The notes under the pieces: generated by a model | Databases searched by the model: none | Told to the model about the DNA's origin: nothing | The model's input: only the letters and a program-made list of their open reading frames with translations | In this document: piece after piece, positions 1 through 10,977 of the stretch | Layout: each line of letters begins with the position of its first letter | Position numbering within the stretch: position 1 is the stretch's first letter | Assembly: GCA_033977485.1 (NCBI GenBank) | Contig: CM066994.1 | Coordinates: 29,338,637-29,402,636, forward strand | DNA: 64,000 nt | Reading direction: 5' to 3' | DNA from: Hydrangea macrophylla | Taxonomy: Eukaryota > Streptophyta > Magnoliopsida > Cornales > Hydrangeaceae | Made by a program: the position numbers and the translations under genes

Positions 1-590
1 CTACCTTAGTAGCTAAGGGTTTTTAATTAAGTTAAAAGAAAATATTGATTTGGATACCTAATCTCCTATTTTACATCCATATAATTTTATAAGTTGTGCT
101 TATATTTATGATTTATTTATCAAATGGATGTTAAAATCATTTTTTAAAATGGAGATTGAGAGGAAGAATTTGTTTGGATAAATTGGAGGGTTAATAAATA
201 AGAATAAAGTGTGTATGCATGTACACGCTTTATATGGTTTAGTGAGGCACCCAAACGGTGGTATGGAAAGTTTGATCGAACTATTTTTTTTCAAACGGTT
301 TCAAATTTATGGAGAGTGACAAACACATTTATCATAAACACAATGATGAAGTATGTGTTATGGTAATTATGGTTGATTAATTTTTGTTTCTATTTTAGAG
401 ATTGCAAAGGAGACAAAAATTTATTGTCACTTAATTTGATATGAAAGGAATTGGATGAAACGAGTGTAAGAACTCCTACTGGCATTTCTTTTGATCAATC
501 TTATGAGATTAGAAAAGAAAAAAAAAGGTTTTGAAAAGAAAAAGTTGTCATTAGCCAGAACCGCTTTAAATGGTATATAGAAAAAGAAAA
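1..590. other. AT-rich stretch without a recognisable gene
   Basis: The only open frames are short and show no family motif. Nothing repeated elsewhere in the window was recognised here. Confidence 0.5.
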
Positions 591-1059
591 GCTCAGAGGT
601 TCCTGAAGCATTAGTCTATTCCTCAGGCTGGTGTAAGCGAAGAGCCTTTCGTGGCTATGATTACGGGATTATATTCCTTGACAATTTTTTTATGAATGGT
701 GCATTGATATGAGTGCATCTAGGCACGTGTGTAACATTCATAATGATTTAAGAGATGCTGTCCAGTGGAGAATGAAATATTTTGGTGTTTCACACAATAC
801 CAAGGTTATGGTACTAGAGATGTAAAATTGAATTTTACCGTTGGGAAGAAATGAAATTTAGAAATGTGTTGAATACCCCGAAGATAAGAAGAAATTATTT
901 TCTAAATTTTTTTGAATACTTCAAAATTTTGTATGAATTTCATTTTCTAGTTTTCAAGGCTGGTCATTAACCTAATTGGTTTTTGGTGAAATAAGTATGC
1001 AATTTTAAAGTTAGGAATGGAATTGGAAGAGTTACGATAATTTTGGTGTTTTCTATCAA

Positions 1060-1700
1060 AAGTTTCCACTGTACTTGAAGAATATAGTGATGTCGATTGC
1101 TTTATTCCTTAATGGAAGACACTAAACTCATGAGTGGGTATATTTATCTTTAGTATTAGAGTGTCGTTGAGAAAGTCACATGTTACTTGTAAAAGGAGCA
1201 TGAACTTCATATTAAATCATGAGTAGTTTACCACTGTCCTTAAAGGATTTAGCGATGCTGGCTGAAATACCTTTTCAGACAACTCCAAGAGCACCAGTAG
1301 ATACATTTTTAGTATTGTTGGGGGCACAATTTCATGAAAGTCTAAGAAATAGACTGTTTTGGTTATGCCCACGATGGAGTTAGAGTTGATACCATTAGCT
1401 ACTGCTAGTGAGGGAAGCTTGGCTGAAAAGCCTACTATGAGATACTTTGAGGGAGAGATCGATACCAGTTGTTTTATCCATTGCGATAGTGCCGCGGCTA
1501 TTGCAAAAAGTACAGAATCGTTATAATGATAAGAGGCGACAGATACATTGCAAGAACAGCACTATTAGAGAGCTTGTCTCTACTATAGCTATACGAGTGG
1601 ATAATGTACAGCCTGAGGATAATGTAGTTCATCCTTTGACGAAAGGACTAACTTAAAAGAAGGTTTGTAAAGCCTAGAAAGGGATGGGACTAAAGCCCAT
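1060..1700 (+). pseudogene. Copia RNase H and end of pol, broken and partly duplicated
   Basis: Around 1213-1460 a frame reads VLKGFSDAG, then SKSTSRYIFSIVGGTIS, then TVLVMPTMELELIPLATA. This is the copia RNase H pattern (YSDAD, STSGYVF, STMEAEFIAL). Next come HCDSAAAIAK and a pol C-terminus ending HPLTKGLT at about 1654, followed by KGMGLKP in another frame; these are typical copia pol-end motifs. A second, more degraded version of the same start (VLEEYSDVDC) lies at about 1070-1190, so this part is duplicated or two copies are nested. Stops occur within the domain. It is not a functional gene. Confidence 0.75.
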
Positions 1701-2261
1701 AGATAGTTGAGTCACTTGTGATGGTAACCCAACCTATAGACTGGAGATCCTAAGAAATAGGTTCAAAGGGTAATAACAAGTAATGAAGTGATATGAGTAG
1801 AATCATGCTATTACTATGATAGGAGTTAACTCTCCTAGTCCATCCCTATGAAGCATGATATCCTGAATCGATAAAAGGATGAGTTACTATAACCCTTAAT
1901 GAGATCTAAACTCTATGTTGAGTGAGATTCCTAGCTACAGGAGTATCCTTGTTAGACTTACCTATACGATTGTGGAAGTGTGGCCGCTTCCTATGGAATT
2001 TAGGGCAAATTCTCTAGAGTTTTCGCTATACTGGGATATAAGCACACGACCATAAAGTGCTAACCTTTTGACTATACCTTAGTAAGGTTATGTGTGGGGT
2101 GTTGTCTGAGATAGAGTTCAAAACTACGGTTACTCTAATATAAACAGAAGCACTTTCACTATGTAAAGGTTCAAGTTGAAAAACATCTTTATTTATGCAC
2201 AGTCCTATGATTAGTTGCTCGATGAAATTATTATTATTTTTTCCTAAATTTATTTTTAATT

Positions 2262-2277
2262 AAAATAAGGGGGGGAT
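2262..2277 (+). other. Polypurine tract of the copia remnant
   Basis: A purine run with seven consecutive G lies immediately before TGTTGGAG, the usual start of a copia 3' LTR. In such elements this tract primes plus-strand DNA synthesis. Confidence 0.7.
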
Positions 2278-2700
2278 TGTTGGAGTTTTTTTTTTAATAA
2301 AAATGGACATTATTTTTTATTCAATATGTGGTGTAAATGTCTTTAAAATTAGATTCTATTCAATGTGTGGTGTAAATGTCTTTTAACCCACTGCATTATG
2401 ACAAAACTTTAATTAAAAAACGTGTATTTTTTTGTGTGTTGTTTTAAGAGAGTGAGCAATTACGGAGATATTAAAAAAAAAAAAAAGATCAGATAGTGAA
2501 TTGCAGATTGCATTACCAGTTGATGTCATATATGGATATGCAAATGCAACCACCACCGCTCCAAAAGCATTGGAGTATTATGATGTGATTCACGGAGATG
2601 TAAAGCTTGAAATTTGCTGCTTGATCATGAGACTTTTTTCCACTATCAAAACCATGATGCTCCTTAGGATCTCAAAAATCATTTTGCAATGAAAAATCTT
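2278..2700 (+). mobile_element. 3' LTR of the copia remnant (right end uncertain)
   Basis: The LTR starts with TGTTGGAG directly after the polypurine tract. No second LTR copy was found in the window, so the right end cannot be fixed and the value given is approximate. The segment contains a short tandem direct repeat at 2319-2385. Confidence 0.45.
2319..2385. repeat. Two-copy direct repeat in the copia LTR
   Basis: Two units of about 28 bp, 2319-2346 and 2358-2385, share the core GTGGTGTAAATGTCTTT and are separated by 11 bp. Confidence 0.8.
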
Positions 2701-3711
2701 CAAAAGTCATGTGTACTTTGTTCTTGTTTTTCCATTTCCCAAGATCATGTACATATATTAAAATTATTAGTTTCTCTTCAACATGTTGTCCAGTGTATTT
2801 TAAATATATTAGTATGAGAGTCATGGTAATGAGGACGAGAGAAACGGAGGGTCTGAGTCAGCAAAGAAATTGTCTTCTTTCAAAAGTTTGTAGTTACCGA
2901 ACAACAAATCTAAAAGGTGTGAGTTTTCCAGTTTATCGATGTGCAAGAGAAATTGAGACAGAGGAGATTCTGGGCTGTTTTATCCTGGGGGACAGTGTGG
3001 CATGTACGAACTGCTTGCACACATTTGGACAGAGCCGCGAAACGTCTTAAAGAGAGCGAGATCCGCGACTCGGCCCATGACTCGCTAAAGAGGCTAGTGA
3101 TCTGGTAATTCCGTTCCAATCTTATTTACATGTTCTAACAGATACACTATAGTCATGTATTTAGTAATCAGATGGCAGAGTGTAGTAATGTGTTGAAAAA
3201 AGCATATCAAGTTGATACACTAGAATCCCTCATGAGGATGTAAAAATGTTGCATTAAGTTTATAATTTTCGGTCGGGAATCGTGGGTTGGCTTGAGCTTG
3301 TTTGATTGCCCCTTATCTTTTTTCTTGAAAATTCTTTCTAAAATTTGAACAGTTTTCAACACGTTTTTTTTCATTTATTCCAAACATTCATGTTAGTTCT
3401 AAAGTCCAAACGTTGATATTTGTTCTATGTAAATAGAAGCCCCTTATCGCATCATTTAAAACCCAACGTTCTGAATCTTCTGATATATTGAAGGCCCAAT
3501 TAACATGCATTTTTTGTCCTATATGTTAGCATTTTGTGGGTTATGGGTCACCCATATATGTTATGGATCAGGTCCAATGGGCTTATCTTAGGCTCCAAGT
3601 AAACCTAGTGGTACTAACCTTGGTAGCCCTAGTCCAACCCTACTAGTGTGTGCCTAGATGGGTGTATAGGGCTACACAAGGGTGGATACACACAAGAGAT
3701 TTAACTCTCGA
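2700..3711. other. Intergenic DNA without a supported gene
   Basis: There are small open frames on both strands (for example at 2709-3050) but no domain, codon pattern or repeat partner that supports any of them. The stretch 3520-3700 has the feel of LTR sequence, but no partner was found. Confidence 0.45.
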
Positions 3712-3750
3712 TCCCTCTCTCTCCTCCTCCTCCTCCTCCTCCTCCTCCTC

Positions 3751-3800
<50 letters not shown>
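3712..3800. repeat. Compound (CTC)n-(CT)n microsatellite
   Basis: An uninterrupted CTC-type run of about 40 bp passes into about 45 bp of CT repeats. Open frames here are only poly-Ser/Leu translations of the repeat. Confidence 0.95.
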
Positions 3801-3803
<3 letters not shown>

Positions 3804-4796
3804 GCCAAATCACTCTAGGGCTTGCATCTTGCAATTTAGTGCGTGGAACCAAAGGGGATATCTCTAGTAGGCATTTTGTCACCCTGTAATTTTATTTTCT
3901 TTAATAAATGGATATTTCATTTCTATTTATAAATATTTATTTCCTAGGCTATTATTATTTTTCTGTATTTAATTTTTTTTTTCGCGGGCACCGCGTAAAT
4001 ACCAATTTATATTTTAAACTGCGACTATACCGCGACTTGGGTGAGGGAGCCTGTGAGCTCGACCTCACCGGATAAAATCTACGGGTTGCTTGGAGCCCAA
4101 ATTGGGCTAACAGTATATATATATATCTCAAACTCTCATAGTCTCTCATTCTTCTCTCTAACTCTCTGTAACTCTCTCAATTTCTCTCAACTCTCTCTTG
4201 CTCTCTCTCAAGATTACACACACATACAAACAAAAGATACATATATATATGCACAATTACATACATAGTTATATATATGTATACATATCAATATCAAGAG
4301 AGAAGAGAAGAATTTCTAAGACGACGGAATTTACGGCGGTTTTCTCGGCGCCCTAAAATTCAGTCCTATTTCCTTCTGCGAATAGTATAAACTCACTCCC
4401 CATGTTTATATATGTATATTTCAGTATATGTATGTGTGCATATACGTATATATGTGTAATCACCATGGGAGATTGAAAATTGGAGTTTTATAAAACTCAA
4501 CCAAAATCAATTCCGTGAATTGAAAATGAAAGATCTTAGTCCCAATAAGCTGCGTTCGAATACTACGAAGTAATTCATCCGTATCGCGACATATTGTTGA
4601 TTTAAAGTTTTGTCACTCTTACTTTAATCGCAAATTTTGAGAGATACAATCCGTATCAATTTAATCCGATCGTGTATTCTTAATCTGCGCAGAAAACTGA
4701 AGAAATCCATATATTACATGACTAGTTTGATTTCAGTTTACAAAATGGGTAAAAACTACCTTTCAATTTCAAAACTGAGGAAGAAGACGGAGTTCC

Positions 4797-4912
4797 AATC
4801 GATTGCCAACATACCCAATCGACTGCCACTTCATCCAATCGATCGCCACTATCAATTGCGATGTCATCCAATCGATTGCCACTTTTACCAATCGATTGCC
4901 ATTTTTCAACAC
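4797..4912. repeat. Array of CAATCGATTG palindromes in LTR copy A
   Basis: The self-complementary motif CCAATCGATTGCCA or close variants occurs about six times in 116 bp (CAATCGACTG, CAATCGATCG and CAATTGCGAT are variants). Neighbouring units could pair into hairpins. Confidence 0.85.
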
Positions 4913-5459
4913 TGACGACTTTTAGTAAAACGATCATAACTTCCTCTAGAAAACTCGAAAACGCGCACCGTTTAAAGAGTTGGAAACTAGACTCAAAGAC
5001 CTTTCTTTTGATATGTACTTCATCCACAAAAAGTATAAGTCATTTTTAAGGGCATTGCTTCAAAGTGACCCTGCTTGTGTACTAGTAGCTGTAAAAGCAT
5101 ACTAAAGTAGTCTTTAATGAATTTAACTGTTGCTTCATATATGACTTGATAATTTAGATCGTGGGTGCTAACCCAATGATTCTAAGTACGTTGTACCTTG
5201 TTAATAAAGAAAAGGAAAGCAGATTATAAAAGCGAGATTTGGATAAATTGATTTAATCAATAATAATAAGCTTGTCCAGAACCCTGTTTGAAAGATTACG
5301 TTAAAAAAAGAAAGATAAAAAGACTTGATTTCTCGTACGTTTGTTTGGTGTTACAATTTCATGAACATTGACATGTATGATAGGGTCGAGGTGGAGTCGA
5401 CATGCATGGTATGTGAGAAAGTGTGAAAAGAGAAAAGAGTAAAGAGCAGCGGTATAGTG

Positions 5460-5775
5460 TGTGACCCCGATATCGATCGGATATTATTCCTGGTATCAGA
5501 GGCGACGTTGTAGTGATTGGCCCAGAGATCGAGCAGATATTATTCCTGGTATCTGAGGCAATAGCGTAGTGTATGACTCCAATATGGAGCGGATATTATT
5601 CCTGGTATTGGAGGCGACAGTGTTGTGTACGATTCAGATACTGAGCGGATATTATTCCTGGTATCTGAGGGAAGCGGGTCGAATACTGAGCGAATATCAT
5701 TCCTGGTATCCGAATCGATGGTATGGTGTACGACCCAGATAATTAGCGGATATTATTCCTGGTATCTGAGGTAGT
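5460..5775. repeat. Tandem repeat of about 60 bp in LTR copy A
   Basis: Six degenerate units share the core GGATATTATTCCTGGTATC followed by a gap with GTGTACGACCC-like sequence. A repeat of similar unit size, with a different core, lies at the equivalent place in the LTR copy at 47459-50421. Confidence 0.85.
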
Positions 5776-6535
5776 GGTAATGATGAATCGAGTTTGTCGA
5801 GGAAAAAGAGTCAGCAAGATAAGATGATATATTGTTCATACACGGTCACATATTTATTGCTCAATACATTCTCATGTTATTCATGTTGAAGTTGGTACCT
5901 TGATTTGTTGTTTCGTGGCATTGTTATATATATACCTATATATCCATTGTGAGCATATGTTTGTTTTACTCACCAGCTTGCATAAGCTAATGGCGTTGAT
6001 GCGTCCTATTTCTATGTCCAGATTTTCTAGGTCAGGAGCAACTAGAGTATTTCAACTATGCTAGTTAGAGACCAGAGGGTGTCCAGAAGAACTGTTTTAC
6101 CTTTACTTATGTTTTGCATTCCAGAGATGCAATAAACTCAATATTAGAATTTGAGTAAGGCGGTTTGTGTCTAAGACCTTGACTGATGTAATAGTTAGTA
6201 AGTTTTTAATTTTGGAGCTTTATGTTTATTAGTATCCTTTTCTTTAGATATGATGTTAAGTTATATTTTGCAGGGACAATTGGTTACTCTCACTTGTCAT
6301 GACCTACGAGTCCATAAAGGAAATGAAACACTTTCCTAATTTATGCTACTTCGGGGAGTGATATATTCTCACGACCGGTTCAAAACACAAGAGCGTACAC
6401 AGAAGCACCAAAGTGTAGCAATTCGTAGGTGAAGATGTCAGGCTTGTAACAACACTGAAAAGACGATATGTCGGGTTATTCCGCAAAGTATGTCCTATAC
6501 CTGACTCGTATGCATGTGTGATTGCATATTTACAT

Positions 6536-6547
6536 TGATATCAAAGC
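6536..6547 (+). other. Possible primer-binding site
   Basis: TGATATCAAAGC matches 10 of 12 bases of TGGTATCAGAGC, the usual plant primer-binding site complementary to initiator tRNA-Met. Both differences are G to A. It lies 172 bp beyond the inferred LTR end, which is too far for an intact element, so it is uncertain. Confidence 0.4.
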
Positions 6548-7462
6548 CTTTAGATTATTGATTCGCCCGTATAAGGTCCTATATTGATCTGCCATGAAAA
6601 CTTTTGAAGCTTTTTCTCTCATAAACTTTAAAATTCGTTTTTATTGATGGGTCTACGTAAAAACTTCATTGTTTTTCAAATTTTTGGCTATTATATTTGT
6701 TTTGATATTTTAGAGCATAAATAATATGTTATGTACGTATTTTTAATTGCTTAAAATATCCAAAACTGGTAATTAATTTTTGGAATTAACACATATGTTA
6801 TGTATGAATGTTATGGTGTTTTGTACACTTTTTGGGGACTTGAAATTTTTTTTAGTAAATTACCTCATATTTTTGGTATTTTAGAGCATAAAATTATGCT
6901 TATGGGCACTATTTTAATTGCTTAAAATAGCCAAAATAGATTGTTAATTTTTTTAAATTAATATTGGGTGTTTAGATTCTTTAGAACACCATGTTGGACC
7001 CCTAAAAATTCTTGGAGAACAAATTCCTCAAAAGTTTTGTATTTTTGGGAATTATTTGTTCATAGTTAATTTGTTTAACTAAATCAATTTAATTTGTTAA
7101 ATTGATTAAAAATGATTTTGGGCTATGTTAAAATTTTGGAAAATTTCATTTATAAAACAATATCAGTTTTTCAGTTATTAAATTTTTTCCATGAGTTTTC
7201 AATTATTGTGCTTAATGTACAGGCCCTAATTAAATTGGTTTTAAATTTGTTTTAAGGCCTAAAATTGTTTTAAATTAGTGAAAAATCAAGGAATTTTCAT
7301 TAAATATTTTCTTAGCTCATGGGAGCTATCTGGGCTTAGCAATGAATTAGTTTGTTGCATTTTATTATTTTAGAGGCTCACTACATTGTTGGTCATGTCT
7401 ATATTACTGCTGTTTGTTATTGGTTGACCCCGAGACCTTTATTTGGTCTTGTTTGAACATCT
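6548..7462. other. AT-rich non-coding stretch, possibly retroelement leader
   Basis: No open frame of note. A GATATTTTAGAGCATAAA-type phrase recurs (near 6705 and 6880), and the next recognisable sequence is the antisense gag at 7463. Confidence 0.45.
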
Positions 7463-8461
7463 CTAGGAATTCACTAGTTTTCGAGTTCTCAATTTTTTCT
7501 TGAGTCTTTGAGGGAATGGGGGAGAGGCGGGGTTGCCAAACCCCAAGACTTGTGGTAAGTCCTCTCCAAGGCCAAAGATTTCTGGGGATAATGTTTCCCT
7601 AACATCGAGTTCGGCCTCAACTCTAATCGGAATATCTATCAAAGTTGACTTAAGAGGAGGCATTTGGACCTGCTGTCCACAACTTTGCCACTACAAAGGG
7701 TGGTGACCGTTTTGGCTTGCTCGACATTTGGGTCACTGGAGTTGGAAGTTCCAATTGACCTTTTGCATTTTGGATGGGTTGATCCGAAAGCTTCCCTTTA
7801 TGATGACTTGTTGATTTTGGAGAATTTGAGCCAATTGGGCTTGCATAGGTTGCGCATGCAAGGTTTGCATGGAATGCAAGGATTGTTCAAGTTGGCTCAT
7901 CCTTTGAGTCAAGCCATGGTTAGGGTCCTCAAAATGTTTCTTATGAGGAGGTGGAGGATGAGGTGCCCCTTGATTTTGGACTAGTGGCGGTCCATGGGAA
8001 TGAGATGTGGATGGACCAAAGTTTTGAGGTGGTGGGGGTTGAAATGTGTTTTGGACTTTTGGGGGTGGCGGGTAAAGAGCCACTTTCTCATTTCTATAAC
8101 TGAATCACAAGGAACTCCACCTTCCCGGAGGTTGGTAGACTTCGCCATGGGTGGGGTTATAAGGCCTTCTGAAGGCTCCCAGAGCACTAGCTTACTCAAT
8201 GACCGTGCTCCTAAAGAGTGGAAGGGTCGGGCATTCACTGGTGGGGTGACCCAAAATGTCATAGAGAACATAAGCCTCGTCCATTGGGGGAGGAGCGACT
8301 TGTTTCCTGAGCTTGTTTGGTTTCCAAGGCCTCAACCTTCCTCATAAGTTGAGAAATTCTGATATTAGATAGGTTTCATTGGACACTTAGAAAAAAGGTT
8401 GGACTTTTGGAGTAGGAGGAGCCGGAGGGGTTCGGTCATTTGGGTTGGATGTAACCCACCA

Positions 8462-8880
8462 TAGAGGTGTCAAACGGGCTAGGCCGAGTCAGACTCGGTC
8501 AAAGCAGGCCCAACAGGGCTAGAAGGCTGGGCAGGGCCGAGCCGCACTTCACCTAATACTGGGCCGGAGCGGGCTTGGGAGGGGAAGGGGGTTGTCCGCC
8601 ACAAACCAATGGCCATGGTCCACAAGGCCAAGCCGGGCCAGGCTAGCGGGCCACTTCAATTATCTTTATATTTTGGATCGGGCCTTAGAGGGCTTCAGGC
8701 CGGGCTAGGCTTTCACTTCATTTCGGGTTGGGCCGGACCGTGGACGACGGTGGGGGTGTCCACCCCAGACCAGACGTTGTGGCTCGGGCCTACCGGTCAA
8801 GGCCTATAACGGGGCTAAGCTGGGCTTTTGCCTTGAAATAATTGGGTCGGGCCGGGTCAACCCGACCCGATTGACACCTC
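8462..8880. mobile_element. GC-rich MITE, hAT-like, inside gag
   Basis: The outer ends are near-perfect inverted repeats: TAGAGGTGTCAAACGGG on the left and CCCGATTGACACCTCTA on the right. The interior is rich in GGGCCGGGC-type motifs, unlike its AT-rich surroundings. The flanks CCCACCA and CCCACCC give an imperfect target duplication of about 7 bp. It interrupts the gag pseudogene, so it is younger than that element. Confidence 0.75.
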
Positions 8881-9031
8881 TACCCACCCACGAGAGGTTT
8901 CGTACACATATTCAAAGTGAGCTTCGGCCTCTGGAGTCAAGAAACTCCCATTACACATGGCTTCGACTAGTTGCTTGGTTAATGGAGTTAACCACCATAG
9001 CATATGGAGATTTGATGAAACTTATCAAAAC

Positions 9032-9587
9032 TAGGGGTGCCATTTGGAACGGAAATTCCAATTCCGATCCATTTTCAATTTTGGCACTAAAAATTGAATT
9101 CCGAATTCTAAAAATTCCGAAAAAAAAAAATCGGATCAGAATCGGAATTGTTTTGAGAATTCCGAAAATTCCTAAAATATTCCGATAAAATGTTTTCCGA
9201 AAATATTTTCGAAAAATTTCGAATATTTTCCGAAATTTGGAAGAATGTGGACTTGTTTGTCCCACATCGAATAAGAAGAGAAAGGAAAGAGTAGGGGACT
9301 CTCTATAAAATCATGACTTACCCTTTCAATAGTATTTGTATTCCGAAAATTCCAAAAAATTATGAAAATTTCTGATTCCAATTTCGAAAATTCCGAAAAA
9401 ATGCCAAAAATTTCCGAAGAATTCTGATTCTGAAAATTTTTGAAAATTCCGAGATTGTGAAATCGAAGGAAAATGAAATTCTGAAAAAATCAAAACGGAA
9501 ATCAGAACACCTATTTAATTTCTAAAATTTTCAGAATTTTTTCTAGAAGAGGGTATTTCGATCCGTTCCGGCCGAAACACACCCGTA
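9032..9587. mobile_element. hAT-type MITE with perfect 8-bp target duplication
   Basis: The ends TAGGGGTG and CACCCGTA are inverted repeats extending imperfectly over about 25 bp (GGAACGGA shared). The flanking 8-mers ATCAAAAC at 9024-9031 and 9588-9595 are identical, the size typical of hAT elements. The interior is many variants of AATTCCGAAAATT. Removing the insert restores the gag reading HGFDK, which confirms the insertion. Confidence 0.9.
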
Positions 9588-10285
9588 ATCAAAACCATGG
9601 AGCGGACAACGACAAGGTAGCTCTTTGTACCTAGTCCAACATTGAGCAAAGGTCTCATTTTGTCCTTGGGAGAAGTTTTGGATTTGTTTGACCAATGCTT
9701 GTGTGCGATGCATGGGAAAGAACTCTTTGTAGAATCGCTTTTGGAGTTCTTGCCATGACCCAATAGAATTTGGGGGAAGATTTACCAACCACTCTTTGGC
9801 TTTGTCCTTAAGGGAAAAGGAAAGAGTTTGAGCCTTGAAAGCTCGGGTAAGCAATTTTGGTCATCGAATGTGTGGTAAATGGCTTCAAATTCTCTAATGT
9901 GAGGATATGGATCCTCATTTTTTGTCCCGGAGTAATGAGGCAAAAGTGTGATCATGCCCGATCTAAAAAACATTCTCGCATTGTACGGGTATGTAATGCA
10001 TGATGGAGTGGAAGTGGTCTCGGGTTGCAGCCAATCACCCATCGTTCGCCCTTGATTTGGATTTTGAGGGTGGTGGTAGACTTGATGCACATGGGGAGGA
10101 ATGGGGGCTTGGTGTTCCCAAGGCTCTCTATGGAAAGGATCCGTTGGACCGTACTATAAACATCATACGTGGCTCTATTAGAGTAATCACATATTACCCA
10201 TTCCGAAAAGATTGCCATTGCCTTCGAATATCAAGCCACCACTTTTGAAAAGCAGGCAACTCAAAGTCATGTCAATGGGTAAGCG

Positions 10286-10453
10286 ATCCTAGAGAAACTC
10301 CGAGCAATGGGTATAGAGAAGGGGGATTCAATGGAGCTTATGCAATTGTTTGAGCAAGATGAAAAATTTGGACATTTCTTCCTTGGGATTAATGATGATG
10401 CTTTTATGTGTGCTTGGGTCTATCGTAAGCTTGAAAAAGATCCGGTAAATTAA
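10286..10453 (+). pseudogene. C-terminal fragment of a MYB/SANT-like protein
   Basis: An open frame of 55 codons reads ILEKLRAMGIEKGDSMELM, then LFEQDEKFGHFFLGINDDAF, ending WVYRKLEKDPVN and TAA. The AMGIEKGD-type helix with a final small domain resembles the C-termini of plant MYB/SANT-like DNA-binding proteins related to Harbinger accessory proteins. The N-terminal domain is not present upstream, so this is a fragment. Its 3' flank is shared, inverted, with 23.66-24.37 kb. The family assignment is by recognition only. Confidence 0.45.
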
Positions 10454-10932
10454 TTTTGGTTTTTAGTACATTAAAACAACCATGGAGTCTTTTTACTTTG
10501 ATGAGTACTTCTAATTTTACTTTGATGAGACTTTGGTTTTTAGTGCATTAAAACAATCGTTTGTGAAATTGACCATTGATATGAGTAGTTGTCTCAATTG
10601 CTTGAATTTGTATAATTTTCAAATTGTTTACTTATGAATCATAGGTTAATTGCTTGAAAAACAAAAAGTAAGTTTCCAATGAAAAATGTTAATTTCCCAT
10701 GGAAAATTATTGCAATCAAACAGCAAAAAAGTTATTTTCCATAGAAAAGGACCATTTTTCACTGGAAAATAGTAACAATCAAACAGAAAAACTAGATTTT
10801 TCAGCCAGAAAATAATTGTAATCAAACAGCTCCAAATTTTATTATGAAAAAAATTTCTAAGTAAAATAATTCCATGGAAAAAAATTATTTTCAACCCATT
10901 TTCTACCTTGCAATCAAACGCACCCTAAGTGA
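10430..10932. repeat. Dispersed repeat, inverted partner of 23.66-24.37 kb
   Basis: This segment aligns over its whole length with the reverse complement of 23664-24372, apart from a 174-bp MITE plus target duplication present only in the other copy. The right part (10640-10925) is built of GGAAAAT/ATTTTCC and CAATCAAACAGC phrases, ending GCAATCAAACGCACCCTAA, the usual end of a class of hAT-like MITEs. Confidence 0.8.
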
Positions 10933-10977
10933 ATAAGATACGAAACGAGAAGGGTAAGGTAGTAAACTGTAGCAACC

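Larger units (their letters stand above)
590..2277 (+). mobile_element. Decayed Ty1/copia retrotransposon, 3' part
   Basis: A copia-type pol is recognisable only in pieces. Near 688-740 a frame reads WCIDMSASRHVCN, resembling a copia protease start in which the usual D-S/T-G-A has become D-M-S-A. From about 1205 an RNase H-like region follows, then the pol end and a non-coding 3' region with a purine-rich run just before 2278. Integrase and most of the reverse transcriptase are missing, so this is an internally deleted copy. Several stops and frameshifts make it non-functional. Confidence 0.75.
3885..6363 (+). mobile_element. Long LTR, family copy A
   Basis: The start TGTAATTTTATTTTC and the end CTACTTCGGGGAGTGATA match, in order, the start and end of the candidate solo LTR at 47459-50421 on the other strand. 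Shared landmarks in the same order are: a GGCACCGCGTAAATACCA-like segment near 3990; a TATA-rich site near 4113 followed by CTCTC-rich leader sequence; a palindromic array at 4797-4912; a roughly 60-bp tandem repeat at 5460-5775; ACTCACCAGCTT with GTTGATGCGTCCT at 5975-6010; and GACCTACGAGTCCATAAAGG near 6300. CG-to-TG decay is visible (GGGGAGTGATA against GGGGCGTGACA). The long length and the ends ending in TGACA suggest Ty3/gypsy, but no coding region is attached, so the lineage is open. Confidence 0.7.
7463..10215 (-). pseudogene. Ty3/gypsy (Athila/Tat-like) gag pseudogene split by two MITEs
   Basis: Read leftwards from about 10215, frames contain GDWLQPETTSTPSC, ITYPYNARMFFRSGM and EDPYPHIREFEAIYHTF. 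They continue with KAKEWLVNLPPNSIGSW and FYKEFFPMHRTQALVKQI, then GQNETFAQCWTRYKELP and CPLHGFD: the retrotransposon gag core. The reading resumes beyond a MITE at 9032-9587 with GFDKFHQISICYGGLTP and VEAMCNGSFLTPEAEAHF. After a second MITE (8462-8880) come a degraded zinc-knuckle-like region (SECPTLPLF near 8230), a proline-rich stretch with AQLAQILQNQQ, and PFPQRLKKK near 7500, typical just before the protease. Frameshifts and stops are frequent. No LTR could be assigned to this element. Confidence 0.8.

Noticed and set aside
5460..5775. Regularly spaced repeat resembling a CRISPR array
   Set aside because: The DNA is from a plant, units are degenerate and the whole lies inside an LTR; it is a tandem repeat.
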